From: Microscillaceae bacterium
Lineage (GTDB): Bacteria; Bacteroidota; Bacteroidia; Cytophagales; Microscillaceae
DNA: 16,014 nt
Direction: 5' to 3'
Assembly: GCA_003449595.1 (NCBI GenBank)
Contig: DMHB01000422.1
Coordinates: 1-16,014, forward strand
The notes under the pieces were generated by a model. It saw nothing but the letters and a program-made list of their open reading frames with translations, searched no databases and had not been told where the DNA came from. Shown one piece after another: positions 1-7,988 of this stretch. The number at the start of each line of letters is the position of its first letter. Within the stretch, counting starts at the first letter, position 1. A program made the translations under genes and the position numbers.

Positions 1-240
1 AAGGTTTTTAGCAATGGCATAGATGTAAGTACTAATTTTTGCAGTAAGCACAAAATCAGTGCGTAAGGCTTTTTGCCAAAACACTATAACGGCTTCTTGA
101 TATACATCTTTGGCTTCATCTTCCGAACCTTTATGATTCATAATCATCTTGACGATGGTTCGGTAATTTTGTTTGTATATGAAGTCTAAAGCTGTTTCAT
201 CGCCTTTCATAATTCTTTCAACAACTTCACTATCTTTCAT
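1..240 (-). CDS. ECF-type RNA polymerase sigma factor, N-terminal part (runs off the left edge)
   Basis: The reverse strand reads 80 codons from ATG at 240 to the window edge without a stop. The product has the layout of sigma region 2 of extracytoplasmic-function sigma factors: an N-terminal helix with the GDE..LD.IY pattern, then DEAKDVYQEAVIVFWQK (about residues 41-57, the core-polymerase binding and -10 melting region), then ISTYIYAIAKNL (69-80), the usual end of region 2. Full proteins of this family are about 160-200 residues, so region 4 (the -35 reader) lies outside the window. An in-frame ATG at 264 would add eight residues; I prefer 240 but cannot decide. A TACCTTTTG motif (minus strand, about 281-289) resembles a -7 box, without a convincing -33 partner. 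The partner anti-sigma factor, if any, is not visible. The family call is firm; the regulon is unknown. Confidence 0.88.
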   Translation of the reverse strand, partial: MKDSEVVERIMKGDETALDFIYKQNYRTIVKMIMNHKGSEDEAKDVYQEAVIVFWQKALRTDFVLTAKISTYIYAIAKNL

Positions 241-378
241 TGCTATTGAAAGGCGCTTTTGCATCTTGATACGCAGTGATTGCAAAAGGTAACCTGTAAT
301 TTTTTGAACACACCATTATTTTTTTAACAATCATCGTTTCACTTAGCTTACTATTTTAAAATTGATAGTTTTTTGTTG

Positions 379-1593
379 TCATTCTAACAACACTTTGGCC
401 TTTTTTGTAATCACCCAAGCATTGTTTTTTTTCTCCAAAACACCCGGCTCTAAAGTCAAAATACGTGTTGGATTGTTCAAATGGTTCATCAGTTCCACAT
501 AAGGTTTGAGGGTGGTGTCTAACTGTGTGAGGGGGAGGTTTTGGTATTCACTCCGGTCAACAATGCGGTAAAAGACCTGTTGTGCGTCGTCGAGGTGCAT
601 TTCTATCTTAAAGAAATTTTCTCGGGTTGGCTCGGTTCTAAAGTCGTGGGGCAAAAAATAATGACTATTTTCGTAGGGTTTGGCGTAGTAAATCTGCACA
701 TCGGCTGAGTATTGGCTTTCTAAGTGGGCGGTGCGCTGTGCGTAAATTTCTTCGGGGCTAAGGCGTTCTTCGTCGCTGGTTTTTACTTGCAGGTTGATTA
801 CTTCTTGCATCAAGGTGCTCAGTTGGTCGTTGGTTTGCACCAATTTGAGGCTCAACGACTTGAACTCTTTCAAGGGAGTCATTGCATCAATACGGTTGTC
901 TAACCGGCTGTATCGCTCTTGGAGGTCTTCTTCCAAAAGCATCATTTGTTGTTTAAGTTGCAGGTTTTGATACACCAAAAAACCAATCCCACCCATCATG
1001 GCGAGTAAAATAAAATAAATAAGCATACTACTTTTGGGGCTACTATTTGAATCATTGTCGGCTTGGGTGGCAGCATTATCTTTATTGGCAGCTACATTTT
1101 TGTCTTCTTCTGTTGCTTGGTTTTTGGTAGTGGCGGTGCCATTGGGTAGCACTTCATCGCGAAGTTTGCGCCAGTCGGCCTGCAAGGTTTTGAATCCTTC
1201 TTCCCAATTGGGTGGATTTTTTTTGTTTTTACGGAGGTCGTTGGTCAGGTCAGTAGTTAGTTTGTCGAGGCGTGCTTCCAATTTACCCTTGCCATAGGTT
1301 TCGTATCGTTTGTCTTTAAAGCGCCTCACAAGCCAAAGGGCATCTTTGAACCTTTCGGGGATGGTCGTTTCCAAGCTTTTCAAATCTTGGCAGTCCACCG
1401 CCACTTGGTTATTGTTGTTGTTTTGTTGGTTGATAAGAAACTGGGCGGTTTTGCACAAGATGTTTTTCTTGGCGGTTTCAAAGGCAAATTCTTCATCAAA
1501 ATCTTGCGCAAGGGCAATGCTACCCAAGCCAAAAAGCCAAAGTACAGGTAAAAAACGGGCTAAAATACCCAAGTAGTTGCAGAAAGATTGCAT
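379..1593 (-). CDS. Unrecognised secreted/membrane-anchored coiled-coil protein
   Basis: 404 residues from ATG at 1593. Visible parts in order: a signal peptide (hydrophobic 10-29, likely cut after ALA at 29); a probable periplasmic region 30-188 with two cysteines (47 and 68) that could form a disulfide, an asparagine run (58-62), and a charged Lys/Glu-rich helix; a low-complexity Asn/Thr/Asp/Ser linker (about 150-188); one transmembrane helix (190-208); a coiled coil (about 209-272); and a C-terminal domain (about 295-404) ending in a compact beta-like motif, LEPGVLEKKNNAWVITKKAK. By topology the coiled coil and C-terminal domain would be cytoplasmic. I recognise no family. It lies on the same strand between a membrane sensor gene upstream and an ECF sigma gene 138 bp downstream, so a role in signalling across the inner membrane is possible, but that is inference from position only. 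Confidence 0.8.
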   Translation of the reverse strand: MQSFCNYLGILARFLPVLWLFGLGSIALAQDFDEEFAFETAKKNILCKTAQFLINQQNNNNNQVAVDCQDLKSLETTIPERFKDALWLVRRFKDKRYETYGKGKLEARLDKLTTDLTNDLRKNKKNPPNWEEGFKTLQADWRKLRDEVLPNGTATTKNQATEEDKNVAANKDNAATQADNDSNSSPKSSMLIYFILLAMMGGIGFLVYQNLQLKQQMMLLEEDLQERYSRLDNRIDAMTPLKEFKSLSLKLVQTNDQLSTLMQEVINLQVKTSDEERLSPEEIYAQRTAHLESQYSADVQIYYAKPYENSHYFLPHDFRTEPTRENFFKIEMHLDDAQQVFYRIVDRSEYQNLPLTQLDTTLKPYVELMNHLNNPTRILTLEPGVLEKKNNAWVITKKAKVLLE

Positions 1594-1705
1594 AATGTGT
1601 CAGCCTAATGCCCTAAATTAATAATAAATTATGAAACAGCCTCATCAAGTACACACGAAGCCTGTCAACCATTTATCAAAATAAGTACGGCGAAAGGAAA
1701 GTAAC

Positions 1706-3646
1706 CTACATTTTTTTGATCATACAACAGTACAACCGCTCATCTTCAATGATCAACTCGGTCAGGTTTACATAAACCGGAAACCGATATTTGTATTTAT
1801 CGATGGCTTCAAATACCTCTTGGGTCTTCAATACTTTCATATTTTCTTGGTGCAAAGAAGACAATTCTACTGTGGCGCGCAAGTTGTAAGTAGGAATTAA
1901 CTGGGTGATGCGTTGTTGTAGTATTTCGGATTCTTTGTAAGCAAATATTTGTTCTGCTGTATAGTTATAAAGCACAATCTCTCCTTTCTCATTGGTAACC
2001 ACAATGCCCTCGGTGATATTGTTGAGAATGGTATTGAGCTTTTGCTGTTCTTTCTGGGCTGTTTTATACCTTTTCTCAATTTCTTCTTGGGCTTCTAACA
2101 GCTCTAACGCATTGCTTTTTAGTTCTCGCTCTTGGTTTTTGAGCATATCGGTCATTTTTTGTGCTTCGTCTAACAAAGCCCTGTTTTTCTGACTGGTTAT
2201 TACCGAAATGATTGCCGAAGCCAACGTTTCGCTCAGTTTTTGCAAAAAGTCAATCTCAAATGGCTCATACTTTTTGAAAGAGGCCAACTCGATGATGCCA
2301 ATGGTACGCCCTTCAAAGAGCAAGGGCAAAATCAGCAAATAATTTGGCGAAGCATATCCCAACGCAGTGCCAATTTGCAAATAAGATGCCGGCACATCGT
2401 CGAGTAAAATGATTTCTTTTTCTTGAAAAGCACGCCCCACCAAACCTTCTTCCAAGTCAACCTGCTTCTGGATAAACTTTTCGCGACCATACGCATACGA
2501 AGCAATGAGTGCTAAGTATGGCTTTGCCGAGTCGTCTTCGTTTAGCACAAAAAAACCGCCCTGAATGCTTTCCAAATGCTTGGTCAGGTCAATGATTACC
2601 TGCCGGCAGAGGTGTTCGATGCTGTCGCTGCTGCGGCGGATGATGTCGGCAAATTTGGCCAACCCTTGGATAGACCAACCTTGTTGCCTGTCTTCGTCAT
2701 AGACTGCTTGCAGGTTGCGCCCCATATCGAGCAAAATTTCACCCATCTCGCTGCCCGGCTCATAATGAATCAGGTTGGTGTCGAAATTGCCACGGCTAAC
2801 CGCTACCGCATAGTTTTGGATGGCAATGAGGCTGGCTTTTACTTGGTTGGAAGCGCGTGCTATGCCTGCAAATTCGTCTTGCCTGCGGTCTAAATCGTCG
2901 GGGAGATGCCCTCGGGAGATTTGCTCTAAGAAATTTCGGATGGTAATGTTGCCATTCAAAATATTGACCCCCAAGAAAAGCCCTATGCCGTAGGTAATTA
3001 AAATAAGCACAAAACCAATCAGAATAATCAAGTACAGAAAATTGCTCCGTTGCGCTGCAAATCCCTCTTCGATTTTCTCGACCCGTTTGCGTTCCAAATG
3101 GTTGAGGTCGGCAATCGATTTTTCGATGTTTTTGACTGTGGTGATGATGTCGATTTTGAGCAATTTGCGGAGCAGGTCTTTGTCTCGCACACTTTCAAAA
3201 GCAATGATGGCTTGTTCTTCTGTTTGTTGTAGCTCGGCCAATTGTTTGCCCAAACTGATATACACTACCTTAGCATCGCTGTTGTTGGTCTGCGAAATAA
3301 AGTGATAAAGGCTGTCTTTGGTTGCCGGAATACCCACCAGCCAAATTTTGCGGTTGTCGTTGACATACTGCTGCTCGTTGAGCAGAATATACGTAGTGAG
3401 GTTTTGCTGGGTGCGCTTTACCTGATCCAATAGTTGGTCGCTTTCTTTGAGGATGCGCTGGGTTACTTGGTATAAATTTCTGTTTTCTTGCAAGGCACTA
3501 TTCCAAAACGAGAAGATGAAATAAATGACCCCCACCACGCTGACAGCAATGATGATGAAAGTCCAAGTCAACACCCCTTGCAAGCTGGTGAAATCGAAGC
3601 GGAGTTGTATTCTTCTACGGGTGGGGCTTATACCTTGGCTACTCAT
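1706..3646 (-). CDS. Membrane sensor protein with HAMP, GAF and terminal PAS domain, no visible output domain
   Basis: 646 residues. Order: TM1 (27-48); a helical periplasmic sensor region (49-202) resembling CHASE3-type four-helix bundles; TM2 (203-227); HAMP (about 228-283) followed by a second HAMP-like helix pair (to about 318, QISRGHLPDDLDRRQDEFAGI and SRGNFDTNLIHYEPGSEMGEI); GAF (about 340-483, with GLVGRAFQEKEIILLDDVP and IGIIELASF); a coiled coil (487-536); and a PAS domain (537-643, ILNNITEGIVVTNEKGEIVLYN). The reading frame stops about three residues after the PAS fold, with no histidine kinase, GGDEF, methyl-accepting or phosphatase domain. This GAF-plus-PAS design with the output missing occurs in Cytophagales, where such proteins presumably act through partners. 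It starts 22 nt after the stop of the flavin-reductase-like gene, so the two are probably co-transcribed. The ligand is unknown; domain calls are by pattern only. Confidence 0.87.
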   Translation of the reverse strand: MSSQGISPTRRRIQLRFDFTSLQGVLTWTFIIIAVSVVGVIYFIFSFWNSALQENRNLYQVTQRILKESDQLLDQVKRTQQNLTTYILLNEQQYVNDNRKIWLVGIPATKDSLYHFISQTNNSDAKVVYISLGKQLAELQQTEEQAIIAFESVRDKDLLRKLLKIDIITTVKNIEKSIADLNHLERKRVEKIEEGFAAQRSNFLYLIILIGFVLILITYGIGLFLGVNILNGNITIRNFLEQISRGHLPDDLDRRQDEFAGIARASNQVKASLIAIQNYAVAVSRGNFDTNLIHYEPGSEMGEILLDMGRNLQAVYDEDRQQGWSIQGLAKFADIIRRSSDSIEHLCRQVIIDLTKHLESIQGGFFVLNEDDSAKPYLALIASYAYGREKFIQKQVDLEEGLVGRAFQEKEIILLDDVPASYLQIGTALGYASPNYLLILPLLFEGRTIGIIELASFKKYEPFEIDFLQKLSETLASAIISVITSQKNRALLDEAQKMTDMLKNQERELKSNALELLEAQEEIEKRYKTAQKEQQKLNTILNNITEGIVVTNEKGEIVLYNYTAEQIFAYKESEILQQRITQLIPTYNLRATVELSSLHQENMKVLKTQEVFEAIDKYKYRFPVYVNLTELIIEDERLYCCMIKKM

Positions 3647-3668
3647 AAATCACTACAATTAAGGGTAT

Positions 3669-4313
3669 TTATTCTTCTTCTGCAAGTTTTGTAACTGGCT
3701 TGTTGGGCTTGGCATAGGCCAGGCGCGCAATGGGCTGGGCGTTGTAATAAGCGTCTAACCCCGTAGAGCATATTGTGCCGGCTGCGGCCAAATCAATAAA
3801 TCCATCGGGTTGTAGGCAAGCTGCAGGCACCCATACTTCTACCACTGAGCCTATCACCAATATAGTGCCATTGATAGCCAAAGGATGTTTTTCTGCAAAT
3901 TTCAAACCGATTTTGATGTGTGCTTCTTGCACATAAGGCGCCGGATGTGTAGGCGAAAACTCGGGCGTAAGGCCGGTGGCGTCAAATTCCGACTCTTCAT
4001 AGCGTGCCGCGGTTTGGTGGGCTGCTTGGTAAAACGACTCACGCACGTGGTTGAAAGTAAAATACTGTGTTTCTACCAAATTGCTCAACGTATGCCGAGG
4101 CACAGTATCGGGGCGCACCAACATCCCCATCAGCGCCGGATTGGCTCCTATGTGAAACACTTGGCTAAAGGGTGCTACATTGGTAACCCCTTGCTGGTTG
4201 AGGGTGCCTACCAAGTTGAGACTTTTAAAACCACTCAGACAGTTAACCAAGTTTCGCCGGTAAAGCTGATCCATCTGGGCAAAATCGTCGGGAGTGAAGC
4301 GTGTTAGCTCCAT
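3669..4313 (-). CDS. Flavin reductase-like protein (FMN-binding split barrel)
   Basis: 214 residues from ATG at 4313. The pattern GFKSLNLVGTLNQQGVTNVAPFS (28-50), followed by a segment with PALMGMLVRPDTVPRHTLSNLVETQYFTFNHV, is typical of the flavin reductase/flavoredoxin family, whose members bind FMN in a split barrel and either reduce free flavin with NAD(P)H or use flavin as an electron carrier. The variable C-terminal half (DFSPTHP..YV..AHIKIGLKF..K..LAINGTILVIGSVVEV) fits the same fold. No signal peptide, so cytoplasmic. It is the first gene after the terminator at 4343-4386 and lies 22 nt upstream of the GAF/PAS sensor gene. A bona fide reductase and a redox-sensing flavoprotein cannot be told apart from sequence. 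The substrate is unknown. Confidence 0.85.
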   Translation of the reverse strand: MELTRFTPDDFAQMDQLYRRNLVNCLSGFKSLNLVGTLNQQGVTNVAPFSQVFHIGANPALMGMLVRPDTVPRHTLSNLVETQYFTFNHVRESFYQAAHQTAARYEESEFDATGLTPEFSPTHPAPYVQEAHIKIGLKFAEKHPLAINGTILVIGSVVEVWVPAACLQPDGFIDLAAAGTICSTGLDAYYNAQPIARLAYAKPNKPVTKLAEEE

Positions 4314-4342
4314 AAATCAATGTGTTTGGTTGGTTTGTGTGC

Positions 4343-4386
4343 TTAAAAATAAAAAGGAATTGGGTTAATTCAACACCAATTCCTTT
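4343..4386 (-). terminator. Rho-independent terminator after the STAS-like gene
   Basis: A perfect 11-bp inverted repeat, AAAGGAATTGG at 4353-4363 and its complement at 4376-4386, with a 12-nt loop. Read on the minus strand the second arm runs into TTTTTATTTTT, a good U-tract. It lies 20 nt past the stop of the 4407-4841 gene. The plus strand has no U-tract, so it acts on minus-strand transcripts. Confidence 0.88.
4344..4373 (-). promoter_or_regulatory. Candidate promoter of the flavin reductase-GAF/PAS pair, overlapping the terminator
   Basis: On the minus strand, TTG (4373-4371) is followed by a 19-nt spacer and TATTTTTA (4351-4344), one mismatch from the Bacteroidota -7 consensus TAnnTTTG. 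Transcription would begin about 20-25 nt before the ATG at 4313. It sits inside the terminator loop and U-tract. The A/T-rich tract could match by chance, so support is weak. Confidence 0.3.
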
Positions 4387-4406
4387 GTGAAAATACAAGA
4401 AAATTA

Positions 4407-4841
4407 TTATTTCTCGAAGGCTTCTTCTATGGTTTCGCAATACTGGATGTCGTATTTCTCGAAATTGAACTCTGGATGTTCCTTCAAAATGCGCTGACGG
4501 CCAATATCAACGCTCATCCGGAAGAATTTATCTTCGGGCAGCAGCTTGCGGTAGGTTTTCAGCCCATAGGCCATCATTTCTTTTTTCCACTCTAAGTGGT
4601 ACCAAGTCATAGCTGGTTGGTCGAAAACCTTGAGGTTGCGCTTGTCTAAGATAAACTTCGACACCGAGTTCTCTTTCACAAACTCGCCCAAGGTTGTGAG
4701 CAAGGTTTTGAATTCCTGAAAAGGGATAAACTTGTCTTTCAGTTCGCACAGCAGGGTGGTTTGTGTTTTGTAATAAATGGCTTTCGCGAAAGCGTTGTCT
4801 AATACTACCAATGTTTCTTCAGGCTTGATTTGTACAGTCAT
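4407..4841 (-). CDS. Small STAS/SpoIIAA-like protein
   Basis: 144 residues from ATG at 4841, no signal peptide or membrane segment. It has the alternating strand-helix pattern of small STAS/SpoIIAA-like proteins common in Bacteroidota: an N-terminal strand around AIYYKTQTTLLCELKDKFIP, a helix (FQEFKTLLTTLGEFVKE), a strand with conserved-looking KFILDKRNLKVFD, then W.HLEWKKEM and a closing segment on DIGRQRILKEHPEFNFEKYDIQYCETIEEAFEK. STAS domains bind partner proteins or nucleotides; no phosphorylatable serine motif is obvious, so the function is open. It is the last gene before the terminator at 4343-4386 and 99 nt after fumarylacetoacetase. The fold assignment is by overall pattern and only moderately sure; that it is a real gene is well supported by the downstream terminator. 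Confidence 0.7.
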   Translation of the reverse strand: MTVQIKPEETLVVLDNAFAKAIYYKTQTTLLCELKDKFIPFQEFKTLLTTLGEFVKENSVSKFILDKRNLKVFDQPAMTWYHLEWKKEMMAYGLKTYRKLLPEDKFFRMSVDIGRQRILKEHPEFNFEKYDIQYCETIEEAFEK

Positions 4842-4940
4842 ACGTTGTATAGTTGAAAAAAAATAAATGAAAAATAGGATTAAAGGTCGAAAATAGGCTT
4901 TTTCACTATCATAAACCCCATTGGGTTGTAAAAGTTTTGA

Positions 4941-6227
4941 CTAATTGGCCGCTGGCAACAACTTATTCGACACCTCGCCGAAGCCTATGCGGTGGTTGTT
5001 TTTTAGGGCATACCCACGGATGGCAACCGTATCGCCATCTGCCAGGTATTTGCGCTGGCTGCCGTCCGCCAAGGTTATTGGTTCTTTGCCGCCCCAAGTC
5101 AGTTCTAACAAACAGCCATTCGAGCCTTTTTCGGCGCCGCTGATGGTACCCGAGGCATACAAATCGCCGATGTTGATGTTGCAGCCATTGACCGTATGGT
5201 GTGCCAACTGCTGGGCGTAGTTCCAGTACATATATTTGTAGTTGGTGCGGGTTACGATGGTTTCTGCACCATTTTCGGGCTGGATGCCTACTTCCAAATG
5301 GATGTCGAAATTGTACAGCCCATCGAATTGCAAATAAGGCAACACGGGCGGGTTTTGGGTTGGTGTAGCCACCCTGAACGGCGCTAAGGCATCGAGGGTA
5401 ACTATCCAAGGCGATACTGCCGAAGCAAAATTTTTGGCTAAAAATGGCCCCAGAGGCACATACTCCCAGCGCTGGATGTCGCGTGCCGACCAATCGTTGA
5501 ACAACAAAAAGCCAAACACGTGCGCATCGGCTTCAGCTACCGCGACCGACTGCCCCATTTGGGTGGGCTTGCCTACCACAAAAGCCATTTCGAGTTCAAA
5601 ATCTAAGGCTTGCGAAGGGCCGAAAACAGGCATTTCGACGTTGTCGGGCTTGGTTTGGCCTTTAGGGCGACGGATGGGTGTGCCCGAGATAACAATGGAA
5701 GAGGCACGCCCGTGGTAAGCCACAGGCAAGTGCCGCCAATTGGGCAGCAATGGGTTGGAGGGGTCGCGAAACATCGAGCCTACGTTGCTGGCGTGCTCGA
5801 TGCTGGAGTAAAAATCGGTATAATCGCCAATGTGTACGGGAAGGTGCATTTTGACCTTATTCTGGTCGAAAAGTACAGCGGCTTTGGCGGCTTCATTATC
5901 ACGCAAAGTAGGATTGTCGGCGCGGAAAAGTTCTACCAACCGCAGGCGCACGGCGCGCCAAGTGTCTTGGCCCAGTCCGATGAAATCGTTGAGGGTTTGC
6001 TCGTAAAACACCGACGGGTCTTTGAAATACACTTCGTCCATAAAACCCAGCTCAAGTAAGGCGCTCAGGTCGATGACTTGGTCGCCCAAGGCGACGCCCA
6101 CCCGTGGCGAAGCCGACGCGCTGGGCGAGAAAATGCCAAAAGGCAGGTTTTGTAGCGGAAAATCGCTGTCGGCAGCAATAGGCAACCAAGAAGTAAGCGT
6201 GGGAAAAGTATCGATGTTGACAAGCAT
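4941..6227 (-). CDS. fahA: Fumarylacetoacetase
   Basis: Hydrolyses 4-fumarylacetoacetate to fumarate and acetoacetate, the last step of tyrosine/homogentisate breakdown, in the cytoplasm. Translation from the first ATG (6227) gives 428 residues, the usual length. The N-terminal SH3-like domain covers about 1-125 and the catalytic domain the rest. Residues matching the mouse enzyme with the same spacing: Asp138 and the catalytic His145 in DYTDFYSSIEHASN, Glu211 and Glu213 in LDFELEMAF, Asp245, Arg249 and Gln252 in NDWSARDIQRWEY, and Lys265 in GPFLAKNF. These hold the metal and do the chemistry. A TTG at 6260 would extend it by eleven residues; I reject it. The other genes of the pathway (hmgA, hpd, maiA) are not in the window. 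It follows the cytochrome c peroxidase gene by 80 nt on the same strand; there is no obvious functional link. Confidence 0.95.
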   Translation of the reverse strand: MLVNIDTFPTLTSWLPIAADSDFPLQNLPFGIFSPSASASPRVGVALGDQVIDLSALLELGFMDEVYFKDPSVFYEQTLNDFIGLGQDTWRAVRLRLVELFRADNPTLRDNEAAKAAVLFDQNKVKMHLPVHIGDYTDFYSSIEHASNVGSMFRDPSNPLLPNWRHLPVAYHGRASSIVISGTPIRRPKGQTKPDNVEMPVFGPSQALDFELEMAFVVGKPTQMGQSVAVAEADAHVFGFLLFNDWSARDIQRWEYVPLGPFLAKNFASAVSPWIVTLDALAPFRVATPTQNPPVLPYLQFDGLYNFDIHLEVGIQPENGAETIVTRTNYKYMYWNYAQQLAHHTVNGCNINIGDLYASGTISGAEKGSNGCLLELTWGGKEPITLADGSQRKYLADGDTVAIRGYALKNNHRIGFGEVSNKLLPAAN

Positions 6228-6307
6228 AAAGGGGCAAAACTTGGTGAAAAAAGTATGCAAAGAAAGGCATTTCTACTGATTTTTGCTAAGAAGACCCTCC
6301 CTTTTAC

Positions 6308-7303
6308 TCACGGCTTTCTAGCAAAGGCCGTATCGGTCAGGCTATGCAGAAAGCGGACAATTTGCTGCTGTTCTTTTTCGCTCAGGGCGATGCCTTGGCG
6401 CGGCAGGCGCGGGTCGAGCCGGGGGCTGGGTTGGATGCCTCCGGCGGCATAGTGGCGCACGGCTTCGGCCAAGGTGGCATAGCGTCCGTCGTGCATATAG
6501 GGCGGCGTCAGGGCTACATTGCGCAGCGAGGGCACTTTGAACTTGCCACGGTCTTGGGCGCTTTCGCTGATGCGTGCCCTACCCGAGTCGGTGGGCTGGG
6601 CTTCTAAGCCAATGTCGCTGAACGAGAAGTCTGTAAACAAAGGCGGCGGATGACACGCCACGCAGTGCTGCTGAAACAACCGCCAACCAGCCAAGGCATC
6701 GGGCGACAGTGTCGCTTGGCGGGTGGCGTAAGCGTCCCAAGGGCTGTGGGCGCTGACCAAGCTGCCCAAAAACTGGGTGAAGGCAAACAGCACTTGCTGC
6801 GTGTCGAGGGTGTCGCGCCGAAACACCTGCTTGAACGCCTGCCGGTAGGCGGGGTCTTGCTTCAAGATGGCCAACATTTCGGCGATGCCCAGCCCTTGTT
6901 CGCGGTGGTTGGTAACGGGTGCCAAGGCCACAAATTCGAGGTGGGTAACGCCGCCATCGGCAAAGAAATAAGGCTGCCAAAGCAGGTTTTGCAGGGCGGG
7001 CGTGTTGCGCAGGCTGGCGGCCAAGCCTTGGCTGAAGCGCAGGGTGTCGGCATAAGCCAGCGACGGCTGGTGGCAACTGCCACACGACACCTGGCCATTG
7101 CGCGAGAGGCGCGGGTCGAAAAACAACTTCCGCCCCAGCGCATAGCCTTCTGTCGTCCAACGATTGCGCGAAAATTCATAGTGTGGTTTTGGAAAATGCG
7201 CCGGTAATTCGGGAGGCTGTTGTTGTTGCGGCACAACGCATCCCGCCAAGGCTGCCAAGATGACTACGCCCAGCTTGCGGAGGTTAATCCACACGGTTGG
7301 CAT
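6308..7303 (-). CDS. Diheme cytochrome c peroxidase-family lipoprotein
   Basis: 331 residues from ATG at 7303. A lipoprotein signal ends in LAALAGC (Cys22), so the protein should be anchored to a membrane facing the periplasm. Two c-type heme sites are present: CGSCH (74-78) and CVACH (214-218). PYMHDG with Met270 fits the axial Met of the high-potential heme, and VPSLRNVALTPPYMHDGRYATLAEAV is the family hallmark. Cytochrome c peroxidases of the CcpA/MauG group reduce hydrogen peroxide with electrons from small c-type cytochromes; MauG-like members oxidise proteins instead, and the two cannot be separated here. Length is normal for the mature enzyme. The start overlaps the end of the ion channel gene by 20 nt, implying co-transcription. 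A TTG start at 7312 is possible but less likely. The gene looks GC-richer than the right half of the window. Confidence 0.92.
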   Translation of the reverse strand: MPTVWINLRKLGVVILAALAGCVVPQQQQPPELPAHFPKPHYEFSRNRWTTEGYALGRKLFFDPRLSRNGQVSCGSCHQPSLAYADTLRFSQGLAASLRNTPALQNLLWQPYFFADGGVTHLEFVALAPVTNHREQGLGIAEMLAILKQDPAYRQAFKQVFRRDTLDTQQVLFAFTQFLGSLVSAHSPWDAYATRQATLSPDALAGWRLFQQHCVACHPPPLFTDFSFSDIGLEAQPTDSGRARISESAQDRGKFKVPSLRNVALTPPYMHDGRYATLAEAVRHYAAGGIQPSPRLDPRLPRQGIALSEKEQQQIVRFLHSLTDTAFARKP

Positions 7304-7925
7304 ATTTCCCAACTAAAAGGGCAATCATCACGGTCAGGTAAATTTGCCCCGTAATGCTGAGCGTTACCGACAAAGCCTGGGCTTTGGAAGTAGCCGGGGT
7401 TACGTCGCCATAGCCCACCGTAGAAAGCGTGATGAAACTGTAATAGACAAAGTCTTGAAACTGAAGCACATCGCCTTGGGTAAAATTGAACGAGTGCGGA
7501 AAGATGAACTCGATGCCTGCAAAAAACAAAGCGCCGGTTAGCCCCAGCATCAGGTAAACTGCTATGCCGCCAAAAATGGTCTGCTCGCTGACCTCTTTTT
7601 CGCGCATTACTTGCTTGAAGATGGTGCTGATCAAGAAAATGAAATAGGGCGTAAAAAAGATGATTTTGAGCAGCAGCAGTAGGTTGAACTGGGTTTTATA
7701 CAGGTCTAACCAGTTGAGAATGGAGGCCACCAGTGCCAAAAAAATCAACAGAAAGTAGCCTTTTTGCTTATAGCCCAAAATAAAAATACCCGAAACCAAC
7801 ACCAGCGACAAGGTGAAATGAAAGACGATGCTTTGCAGTTGCCCTTCAAAAAAAGGGGGTACTAACAAAGTGGAAAGGATGGAAAAGAGCAAATACTCGA
7901 AGTGCGGTTTGCGAATTATCTGCAT
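7284..7925 (-). CDS. Potassium-type ion channel (two-helix pore with extra N-terminal helices)
   Basis: 213 residues from the first ATG at 7925. The potassium selectivity filter is intact: STVGYGD, with Thr169-Val170-Gly171-Tyr172-Gly173-Asp174, preceded by the pore helix DFVYYSFITL. Hydrophobic segments at about 11-27, 33-51, 56-72, 81-105, 115-137 and 184-206 suggest six membrane spans, the last two forming the pore domain. None carries the regular Arg/Lys spacing of a voltage sensor, so it is probably not voltage-gated. There is no cytoplasmic RCK/TrkA domain; only KYANRVD follows the last helix. Role: passive potassium flow through the inner membrane; the gating signal is unknown. It lies 63 nt after the metallophosphoesterase gene and overlaps the start of the cytochrome peroxidase gene by 20 nt, so it is probably part of a transcription unit. 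Confidence 0.9.
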   Translation of the reverse strand: MQIIRKPHFEYLLFSILSTLLVPPFFEGQLQSIVFHFTLSLVLVSGIFILGYKQKGYFLLIFLALVASILNWLDLYKTQFNLLLLLKIIFFTPYFIFLISTIFKQVMREKEVSEQTIFGGIAVYLMLGLTGALFFAGIEFIFPHSFNFTQGDVLQFQDFVYYSFITLSTVGYGDVTPATSKAQALSVTLSITGQIYLTVMIALLVGKYANRVD

Positions 7926-7988
7926 AGCGAACAGAAGTTTTCTGACAAGCAAATATGCCTAAAAAGTTGCAAACCTGCCAATGTGGAC

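Noticed and set aside
4905..4935. AACCC/GGGTT hairpin after fumarylacetoacetase as a terminator
   Set aside because: A five-pair stem with no real U-tract; too weak to call.
4963..5493. A 176-codon minus-strand frame
   Set aside because: It overlaps fumarylacetoacetase in another frame and has a composition rich in Arg, His and Pro, typical of a shadow.
6579..7207. Long alternative frames (up to 193 codons) on both strands
   Set aside because: They lie wholly within the cytochrome c peroxidase gene, whose heme motifs are clear; GC-rich coding DNA leaves other frames open by chance.
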